Source of the DNA: Tannerella sp.
GTDB lineage: Bacteria; Bacteroidota; Bacteroidia; Bacteroidales; Tannerellaceae
Reading direction: 5' to 3'
NCBI GenBank assembly: GCA_031283785.1
Contig: JAITBC010000344.1
Location: forward strand, 1 to 11,983
Length of the DNA: 11,983 nucleotides
A program made the translations under genes and the position numbers. This document shows positions 5,867 through 11,983 of this stretch, in pieces. Position 1 is the first letter of the stretch; each line of letters begins with the position of its first letter. A model generated the notes under the pieces. The model had not been told where the DNA came from. It did no database searches and saw only the letters and a list, made by a program, of their open reading frames with translations.

Positions 5867-7426
5867 TTAATCCGGCGCTTGCGTTGACGGGCGTTTACGT
5901 TCTTTCTCCAAAACGGAATTGAAACGGGCTGTTTTTTCAGGGAATTTTTTCGCCAGATTATTTGTTTCGCTGATGTCCTGTTTTAAATTGTATAGCTGCG
6001 GTTCTTTGCTGTTACCGAGTTCCGTGTTTGTCAAATTGTTGTATGCCCTGCCGTTACTCGGAGAAATATATTTCCATTCGCCATCCAGAACCGATAACGA
6101 TCCGGCTTGTTCAATGACATAATCACGTCCTTTCATCGTTTTTCCGATAAGCGCATCCAAATGGTTTCGACTGTCGGGGGCGACATTTTCCGGCAGTTCT
6201 CTACCGAGCAATCCGGCCAGCGAAGCGAATAAATCAATCTGCGATATAAGTGCGCCGGATACGGCCGGTTTTATCTGCGCCGGCCATGTTACGACGAACG
6301 GCACGCGCGTTCCGGCCTCGAAACTGCTGTATTTTCCTCCCCGAAAATCTCCCCACGGGCGATGAGTTCCTAACCGTTCTGCCGCATTATCGGCATACCC
6401 GTCGTCAACAACAGGGCCATTATCGCTGGTCAGTATAACTAATGTATTATCGGCTAACCCTAACCGTTCCAGCGTTTTCATGATTTGCCCTACGCTCCAG
6501 TCAAATTCCATAATCGCATCGCCACGCGCTCCCATCGCAGTTGTTCCGGCAAATCTCGGATGAGGTACGCGGGGTACATGAATATCGTTGGTCGCAAAAT
6601 ACAGGAAGAATGGGTTGTCTTTGTTGTTTTCAATAAATTTGACAGCCTTGTCTGTGATGCTGTCTGCAATATTTTCGTCCATCCATAACGCGCTGCGACC
6701 GCCTTTCATATAACCGATGCGTGAAACGCCGTTGACGATTGCCATATCATGTCCGTGATCGGGGCTTGGTTTCAGTACGGTTAATAATTCGGGGTGGTCT
6801 TTGCCTAAAGGTTCTCCGGGAAACGGTTCTTTGTAACTTACGGCAATCGGGTCGTTCGGGTCGAGGTTCACTATGCGTTGATTCTCTACATAAACGCAAG
6901 GAACACGGTCGCCTGTTGCGGCCATGATATACGAATAATCGAAACCTATATCCGTTGGTCCGGGCGTGATAAATCCGTTCCAGTCCTGCGATCCGACTTT
7001 TTCGCTCAATCCGAGATGCCATTTGCCGACAGCTGCGGTTGTATATCCGTTGTCTCTGAACAGGTCGGCGATTGTCGTTTGTTCGGGTCTGATTATCATT
7101 CCCGCGTCTCCGGGCGCTATTCCGGTATCATTACGCCTCCATGCATAATGTCCGGTCAACAGGGAGTAACGCGAGGGGGTGCTTGTAGCCGCGACGGCAT
7201 GAGCATCCGTAAAACGCAGTCCACGGGAGGCCAGCCGGTCTACGTTCGGTGTATTAACCGTTTTTTCGCCGTTAAAACTCAAATCCCCGTAACCAATATC
7301 GTCTGCAAGGATAATGATGACGTTAGGCTGTGTTTTCTCTTTTACCGTATTCACCGCCTTTTTTGTGTTTGCAGAACACGCAACAAGCATCGAACTGCCT
7401 ATTCCCAGAATGATTTTATGTTTCAT
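5867..7426 (-). CDS. Sulfatase (arylsulfatase-type, S1 family), Ser-type, lipoprotein
   Basis: This 519-residue enzyme belongs to the S1 formylglycine sulfatases, which hydrolyse sulfate esters on glycans or small molecules. The N-terminus MKHKIILGIGSSMLVACSA has a lipobox (LVAC, Cys17), predicting a lipid-anchored periplasmic or surface enzyme. The fold begins with PNVIIILADDIGYGDLS, where Asp42/Asp43 bind the calcium. The active-site motif is STPSRYSLLTG with Ser82 in the position converted to formylglycine, so it is Ser-type and would need an anaerobic radical-SAM maturase encoded elsewhere. Further motifs are GKWHLGL, the ATNDIHVPRVPHPRF region and LVILTSDNGP, which supplies the later metal-binding Asp and Asn. 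It follows asnS by about 42 bases on the same strand. No SusC/SusD pair or glycosidase is adjacent, so the substrate cannot be inferred. Confidence 0.93.
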   Translation of the reverse strand: MKHKIILGIGSSMLVACSANTKKAVNTVKEKTQPNVIIILADDIGYGDLSFNGEKTVNTPNVDRLASRGLRFTDAHAVAATSTPSRYSLLTGHYAWRRNDTGIAPGDAGMIIRPEQTTIADLFRDNGYTTAAVGKWHLGLSEKVGSQDWNGFITPGPTDIGFDYSYIMAATGDRVPCVYVENQRIVNLDPNDPIAVSYKEPFPGEPLGKDHPELLTVLKPSPDHGHDMAIVNGVSRIGYMKGGRSALWMDENIADSITDKAVKFIENNKDNPFFLYFATNDIHVPRVPHPRFAGTTAMGARGDAIMEFDWSVGQIMKTLERLGLADNTLVILTSDNGPVVDDGYADNAAERLGTHRPWGDFRGGKYSSFEAGTRVPFVVTWPAQIKPAVSGALISQIDLFASLAGLLGRELPENVAPDSRNHLDALIGKTMKGRDYVIEQAGSLSVLDGEWKYISPSNGRAYNNLTNTELGNSKEPQLYNLKQDISETNNLAKKFPEKTARFNSVLEKERKRPSTQAPD

Positions 7427-7468
7427 AAGCTTTAATTCAGGGGAACTTCCCGCTTTCGACTTTCGGCT

Positions 7469-8869
7469 CTAAAACTCCGCGTTGTTCGGGGTACGGGGGA
7501 AGGGTATCACATCGCGAATGTTTGCCATTCCCGTAACGAACAGGAGCAGACGTTCAAATCCCAGTCCGAATCCGGCATGCGGACATGTGCCGAATTTACG
7601 TGTGTCGAGATACCACCACATGTCTTTCATCGGAATATTCATTTCCCTGATACGCGTCATAAGTTTGTCGTAGTCCGGTTCACGTTCCGAACCGCCTATT
7701 ATTTCACCGATTTTCGGGAACAGGACGTCCATTGCCCGTACGGTTTTCCCGTCGTCGTTTTGTCTCATGTAGAACGCCTTTATGTCTTTCGGATAGTCGG
7801 TGAGTATGACAGGGCGTTTGAAATGGTTTTCGACGAGATAACGTTCGTGCTCGGAAGCAAGGTCGACTCCCCAGTATACGGGGAATTCGAACCTGTATCC
7901 TTTCGCTACGGCGTCTTCAAGTATTTTTATCCCATCGGTATATGACAGGCGCACAAAATCGTCTTTCAGCACGCCCTCCAACCGGCTTGTCAGTTCTTTA
8001 TCGAATCTGTCGCTCAGGAATCGGATGTCGTCGCGGCAATTATCCAGCGCCCACCGTACGCAATATTTGATGAAATCTTCGGCAAGATCCATGTTTTCTT
8101 TTATCTCGTTGAATGCAACCTCCGGTTCAATCATCCAAAATTCTGCGAGGTGGCGCGGCGTATTTGAGTTTTCCGCCCGGAATGTGGGTCCGAAAGTATA
8201 TATGGCCCCCAGTCCCATAGCCGCCAGTTCGCCTTCCAGCTGTCCTGATACCGTCAGGCTTGCCTGTTTGCCGAAAAAGTCGTTGTCATAAAGGATAGCG
8301 CCTTTTTCGTCTTTCTGCAGGTCGTATAAGTTAAGGGTTGTTACCTGAAACATTTGCCCTGCGCCCTCACAATCAGATGCTGTGATGATCGGTGTATGAA
8401 AATAGAAGAAGCCTCTGTCATGGAAGAATTTGTGAATAGCGAAAGCCATGTTGTGACGTATGCGGAATACTGCGCCAAAAGAGTTTGTCCTCGGACGCAG
8501 ATGTGCTATTTCACGCAAAAATTCCAGCGTATGGCCTTTTTTCTGCAAAGGATAAGTGTTAGGGTCTGCCGCTCCCAGAATCTCGATGGCGTCTGCCTGT
8601 ATTTCAACATTTTGCCCTTTGCCCGGGGAGTGGGTCAGTTTGCCGTCGACGCTGATACATGCTCCGGTATTTACCTGCCTAAGTATTTCATCCCCCAGTT
8701 TATTTATATCGGCGACAATCTGGATATTATGTATAGTGGAACCGTCATTCAATGCGACGAACGCAACCTGTTTGCTTCCTCTCCGCGTCCGTACCCATCC
8801 TTTGACATTTACGTCCGTATCATCGTACGCCTCCATTTTCAAAACGTCAATAATTCTTGTTCTCTTCAT
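7469..8869 (-). CDS. asnS: Asparagine--tRNA ligase
   Basis: This 466-residue class IIb aminoacyl-tRNA synthetase charges tRNA(Asn) with asparagine in the cytoplasm, and its length is normal. The N-terminal OB-fold anticodon-binding domain covers about residues 18-100 ([25 protein letters not shown]). The catalytic domain follows, with [22 protein letters not shown] and [18 protein letters not shown], class II motif 2 at about 229-250 ([22 protein letters not shown] in overlapping parts), and motif 3 near 433 ([12 protein letters not shown]). It ends [14 protein letters not shown], the usual C-terminus of AsnRS rather than AspRS. It lies 42 bases downstream of the rluB-like gene and probably shares its transcript. 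I see no T-box or separate promoter in the gap. Confidence 0.97.
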   Translation of the reverse strand: MKRTRIIDVLKMEAYDDTDVNVKGWVRTRRGSKQVAFVALNDGSTIHNIQIVADINKLGDEILRQVNTGACISVDGKLTHSPGKGQNVEIQADAIEILGAADPNTYPLQKKGHTLEFLREIAHLRPRTNSFGAVFRIRHNMAFAIHKFFHDRGFFYFHTPIITASDCEGAGQMFQVTTLNLYDLQKDEKGAILYDNDFFGKQASLTVSGQLEGELAAMGLGAIYTFGPTFRAENSNTPRHLAEFWMIEPEVAFNEIKENMDLAEDFIKYCVRWALDNCRDDIRFLSDRFDKELTSRLEGVLKDDFVRLSYTDGIKILEDAVAKGYRFEFPVYWGVDLASEHERYLVENHFKRPVILTDYPKDIKAFYMRQNDDGKTVRAMDVLFPKIGEIIGGSEREPDYDKLMTRIREMNIPMKDMWWYLDTRKFGTCPHAGFGLGFERLLLFVTGMANIRDVIPFPRTPNNAEF

Positions 8870-8911
8870 AAATGCATCTGTTTAAAATAAGTAGACATTT
8901 TTTTTACTTTA

Positions 8912-10534
8912 CTATTCATAAGCTCCCATACGAAGAGCGTTCACCTCATGTTCCGAGAGGTAACGCCACCTGCCGCGTCCCAGATTTCTTTTTGTCAATC
9001 CGGCGAAATATACGCGGTCGAGTTTCGTCACATGATAGCCGAGCGTTTCGAACATACGTCTTACGATGCGGTTTTTGCCTGAGTGTATTTCGATACCGAC
9101 CTGGCTATGATCGTCTTCATTTGCATAACTTATGGCATCTGCATGTATTTCCCCGTCTTCCAATTCGATACCGTTGGCTAATTTCTCCATGTCGTCGATA
9201 GCAACTTCGTGATCGAGCCATACATGATAGATTTTTTTCTTTTTGTATGACGGATGCGTTAGCTTGGCCGCCATTTCGCCATCATTTGTAAGTAGCAACA
9301 CGCCGGTTGTGTTACGGTCAAGCCGGCCTACCGGGTAGATACGTTCCAGACAGGCATTTTTAACCAGATCCATTACTGTTTGCCTGTTCTGCGGATCGTC
9401 GGATGTCGTCACACAATTTTTCGGTTTGTTCAGCAGTATGTAGATTTTGCTTTCTATCTGTACCGGTTGGTCGTGGAATGTAACTTTATCAATACGTGTA
9501 ATTTTTGTTCCGAGTTCCGTTATAACTTTGTCGTTCACTTTGACAACTCCTGCCTGAATAAATTCATCGGCTTCACGGCGCGAACATACGCCGGCGTTTG
9601 CAAGATACTTATTCAACCGTATCGGCGTCGTAGGATCCGTCACTACCTCCTGATACTTGACAGGCTTTGGAAGGTTTTGTTTTGAGTAATATTTCTGCTG
9701 CGGCCTGTGCATATTGGAACTGCCGCCCACAGGCCTTCTTTGTTGATAACCACCTTGGTTGTATCCACCCTGCCCCTGGTTGTAACCACCCTGTTGATAT
9801 CCTCCGCGGTTATATCCTCCGCTACCTTGGTTATATCCTCCGCCCTGGTTATATCCGCTGTTCCGGTTATATCCTCCGCTGCCATGGTTATATCCTCCGC
9901 TACCTCCCTGATTATATCCGCTGTTCTGGTTGTATCCTCCTCCGCCTTGGTTATATCCGCTGTTCTGGTTATAGCTCCGCTGTTGATATCCGCTTTGCCT
10001 GTTACCGTTTCCCTGATCATAACTTCTACGTTGCTGATAATCACCCTGATTATCAGCGTTGTAATTACGTTTCTGTTGATACCCGCCTTGCGAATAGTTG
10101 CGTTGCTGATACCCGCTCTGTTCGCTTCCTTGAGAGTAGTTATATTGCTGATGTCCAGCCTGTTCGTCGGACTGGCTATAGCTTCGTCTCTGCGGACCTC
10201 CTTCACCTGAATAATATCTGTTATCATAATCACCGTCACTTGTGCGTTGACGTCGATACGGCATATCATCTCCGTCTTGCGACTGGTAAGGACGTTGCTG
10301 AAAGGATGAGGGTTGTCTTGTCTGTCCGTATACGGGCTGATAAGGGCGACTGCCCGGTACAGACTTGTTATAGTCTACTTTACGGGTATCCTTAATACGT
10401 AGACGTTTACCTTTTGGTTTTTCACTTGAACTTACGGGATTGTCTTGTTCGTAATTATCCGAAGATACTCTTTCTTTGTCTGAAATACCATTTCCCGAAG
10501 TGGTTTCCGATTCATTTTTTTCTATTAAATCCAT
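8912..10534 (-). CDS. rluB: RluB/RsuA-family pseudouridine synthase with long low-complexity N-terminal extension
   Basis: Residues about 303-540 form a complete RluB/RsuA-type enzyme, which isomerises a specific uridine in rRNA (position 2605 of 23S rRNA for E. coli RluB). An S4 RNA-binding domain (IRLNKYLANAGVCSRREADEFI, split over 305-326) is followed by the synthase domain with the catalytic motif GRLDRNTTGVLLLTNDG (Asp406). Late motifs are IHSGKNRIVRRMFETLGY and LDRVYFAGLTKRNLGRGRWR. The first ~300 residues are predicted disordered. An acidic/polar head is followed by a basic KGKRLRIKDTRKV segment, then Gln/Tyr/Arg-rich and GYNQ-type repeats. The choice of rluB over rsuA or rluF is by similarity to Bacteroidota annotation. 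The gene sits 62 bases after purB and 42 before asnS, all on the same strand. Confidence 0.9.
   Translation of the reverse strand: MDLIEKNESETTSGNGISDKERVSSDNYEQDNPVSSSEKPKGKRLRIKDTRKVDYNKSVPGSRPYQPVYGQTRQPSSFQQRPYQSQDGDDMPYRRQRTSDGDYDNRYYSGEGGPQRRSYSQSDEQAGHQQYNYSQGSEQSGYQQRNYSQGGYQQKRNYNADNQGDYQQRRSYDQGNGNRQSGYQQRSYNQNSGYNQGGGGYNQNSGYNQGGSGGYNHGSGGYNRNSGYNQGGGYNQGSGGYNRGGYQQGGYNQGQGGYNQGGYQQRRPVGGSSNMHRPQQKYYSKQNLPKPVKYQEVVTDPTTPIRLNKYLANAGVCSRREADEFIQAGVVKVNDKVITELGTKITRIDKVTFHDQPVQIESKIYILLNKPKNCVTTSDDPQNRQTVMDLVKNACLERIYPVGRLDRNTTGVLLLTNDGEMAAKLTHPSYKKKKIYHVWLDHEVAIDDMEKLANGIELEDGEIHADAISYANEDDHSQVGIEIHSGKNRIVRRMFETLGYHVTKLDRVYFAGLTKRNLGRGRWRYLSEHEVNALRMGAYE
9731..10192 (-). repeat. rluB: Degenerate GYNQ/GYQQ-coding tandem repeats inside the rluB-like gene
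   Basis: This stretch encodes residues about 115-268 of the pseudouridine synthase. Imperfect units such as GYNQGGG, GYNQNS, GGYNRGG and SGYQQRSYNQ recur, most densely at 9740-9982, where the DNA shows repeated TTATATCC(T/G)CC-like blocks read on the plus strand. The units vary in length and sequence but preserve the reading frame. The low stop-codon density of the repeat also creates long false frames on both strands. Confidence 0.85.
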
Positions 10535-10596
10535 GTCTTAAGTTAATTTAAATTTTTAAACACTTGCAATCTCACGATTACGTTAATATATACAAT

Positions 10597-11940
10597 TTAT
10601 ACACCTACATAATTCTGTGGTGTAATAGCTTTCAGTTCGTTTTTAATCGTATTATCCAAATTTAAAGAATCAATAAAATGATGTATTGACTGCTCTGTTA
10701 TCTCTTCGTTCACACGTGTCAATTCTTTTAGCGTCTCATAAGGTTTGGGATAATTTTCACGGCGCAAAATTGTTTGAATCGCCTCTGCGACGACAGTCCA
10801 GTGATTATTCAACTCGTTGGTAATTGCATCTTTGTTCAATAACAATTTGTTAAGTCCTTTTGTCATGCTTTTAAGAGCAATCTCGATATGGGCGAGAGGC
10901 ACTCCGACATTACGTATTACCGTCGAATCGGTAAGGTCGCGTTGCAAGCGTGATATGGGCAGTTTTGCGGCAAGGTGCATCAATATGGCATTTGCAATCC
11001 CAAGATTCCCTTCTGCATTTTCAAAATCAATAGGATTTACTTTATGCGGCATGGCAGAAGAGCCAACTTCTCCGGCATTGATTTTTTGTTTAAAATAACC
11101 CATGGAGATATATTGCCAGAAGTCGCGACACATATCTATAAATATTGTGTTTATACGGCTTATTCCGTTAAATAGTGCGGCAAGATTGTCGTAATTGGAT
11201 ATTTGAGTAGTCCATTCTTCACGTTCCAGCCCTAAAAAAACATTTACAAACAGATCGCCCATTCGCCGCCAGTCATAATCCGGGAATGTGACTTTGTGGG
11301 CATTGAAATTTCCGGTAGCGCCGCCGAATTTAGTAGAAAAAGGCGTAGCCGTCAATAATTTTAATTGTTGCTCCACCCGGTAGACGAATACCATGATTTC
11401 TTTCCCCAGTCTGGTAGGGGAGGCCGGTTGTCCGTGTGTTTTTGCAGGCATCGGTATATCCATCCATTCTTCGGCGTATTTTTTCAAAATATCGAGAACC
11501 GATTGTATTTCCGGATAGTAAATATCTGTCAGCGCATCTTTTATCATCAACGAGACGGAAGTGTTATTAATATCTTGCGATGTCAATCCGAAATGGATAA
11601 ATTCTTTGAATACCTGTAACGAAAGCGTCTCAAATCGTTCTTTGATAAAATATTCGACAGCCTTAACGTCGTGATTCGTTGTCTTCTCAATCTCTTTGAC
11701 ACGTGCGGCATCACTCAAGGAAAACGAACGATAGAAACTCCGGAGGCGTTCTTTCGTCTCTCCGCTATTGAGCGTTTTCAATTGCGGCAGATGTTCGCAG
11801 AGAAAAATAAAATATTCTATTTCAACACGGACGCGATAACGAATCAACGCTTCTTCGGAAAAATATCCGGAAAGGCTTTCTGTTTTATCTCGATATCGTC
11901 CGTCAATAGGAGAAATTGCTGTTAATATTGAAAACTCCAT
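10597..11940 (-). CDS. purB: Adenylosuccinate lyase
   Basis: This 447-residue enzyme is of the fumarase/aspartase superfamily. It splits SAICAR to AICAR plus fumarate and adenylosuccinate to AMP plus fumarate in purine synthesis. The three conserved regions are visible: TTNHDVKAVEYF (about 87-98) with GLTSQDINNT (118-127), KTHGQPASPTRLGKE (167-181, general-acid His169), and the superfamily signature GSSAMPHKVNPIDFENAEG (293-311), in which Ser295 is the likely catalytic base. Length and N-terminus (MEFSILTAISPIDGRYRDKT) match the E. coli-like PurB type. It is the first gene of the minus-strand block purB-rluB-asnS, and a promoter element lies just upstream near the right edge of the window. 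Confidence 0.97.
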   Translation of the reverse strand: MEFSILTAISPIDGRYRDKTESLSGYFSEEALIRYRVRVEIEYFIFLCEHLPQLKTLNSGETKERLRSFYRSFSLSDAARVKEIEKTTNHDVKAVEYFIKERFETLSLQVFKEFIHFGLTSQDINNTSVSLMIKDALTDIYYPEIQSVLDILKKYAEEWMDIPMPAKTHGQPASPTRLGKEIMVFVYRVEQQLKLLTATPFSTKFGGATGNFNAHKVTFPDYDWRRMGDLFVNVFLGLEREEWTTQISNYDNLAALFNGISRINTIFIDMCRDFWQYISMGYFKQKINAGEVGSSAMPHKVNPIDFENAEGNLGIANAILMHLAAKLPISRLQRDLTDSTVIRNVGVPLAHIEIALKSMTKGLNKLLLNKDAITNELNNHWTVVAEAIQTILRRENYPKPYETLKELTRVNEEITEQSIHHFIDSLNLDNTIKNELKAITPQNYVGV

Positions 11941-11965
11941 AATAATCTTAATGCCTTAGCCGATG

Positions 11966-11973
11966 CAAAGATA
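11966..11973 (-). promoter_or_regulatory. Probable -7 element of the purB promoter
   Basis: The complement of 11966-11973 reads TATCTTTG, a match to TAnnTTTG, and lies about 26 bases upstream of the purB ATG. The partner TTTG element would fall just beyond the right edge, so the promoter is only half visible. Confidence 0.55.
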
Positions 11974-11983
11974 ATACATTATA

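Noticed and set aside
6878..7435. Plus-strand frame of 185 codons opposite the sulfatase
   Set aside because: It is antisense to a strongly supported gene and its translation has no recognisable features.
8354..8890. Plus-strand frames opposite asnS (8354-8890 and 8556-8885)
   Set aside because: They lie antisense to a well-conserved tRNA synthetase and show no domain or start signal.
9643..10395. Long overlapping frames on both strands within the rluB-like gene (for example 9643-10269 minus, 9707-10210 plus and 9667-10395 plus)
   Set aside because: They arise because the GYNQ-coding repeats contain few stop codons in other frames. The translations are repetitive and match no family, while the rluB frame has clear domains downstream.

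Overview
The window looks like a Bacteroidales (Bacteroidota) chromosome segment. The evidence is promoters of the TTTG-N19/20-TAnnTTTG type, a gene block purB-rluB-asnS of the kind found in this group, a BlaI/BlaR1 pair whose M56 peptidase carries a TonB-like C-terminal domain, a Ser-type sulfatase lipoprotein, and lipoprotein plus outer-membrane beta-barrel genes. The genus cannot be fixed from the sequence alone.

Left part (1-3244, plus strand). The 3' end of an FAD-dependent oxidoreductase of the phytoene desaturase/retinol saturase type runs in from beyond the left edge and ends at 961. It carries two apparent insertions. After a clear promoter (1107-1137) comes an unrecognised two-gene unit. 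The first gene encodes a Bacteroidales-type lipoprotein whose signal-peptide region is split over three reading frames while the remaining ~417 codons are open. The second encodes a small outer-membrane beta-barrel protein that overlaps it by ATGA. A strong hairpin terminator closes the unit.

Middle part (3268-5711). A decayed, 5'-truncated IS1-like transposase (frameshift plus nonsense codon) lies between the terminator and a minus-strand blaI-blaR1-like regulatory operon. The promoter of that operon is overlaid by a perfect 21-bp palindrome and a second, imperfect one, which is the expected layout for BlaI autorepression. The BlaR1-like protein has no penicillin-binding sensor domain.

Right part (5824-11983, minus strand). 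Reading in the direction of transcription: purB (adenylosuccinate lyase), an rluB-like 23S rRNA pseudouridine synthase with a ~300-residue disordered Gly/Tyr/Asn/Gln-rich N-terminal extension, asnS, and then a lipoprotein sulfatase with a weak terminator after it. The gaps are 40-62 bp, so read-through from a purB promoter at the right edge is plausible. The first three are housekeeping genes and the sulfatase is an accessory gene.

No CRISPR array, rRNA, convincing tRNA or intact mobile element was seen. The best candidates for something undescribed are the lipoprotein/beta-barrel pair and the low-complexity extension of the pseudouridine synthase.
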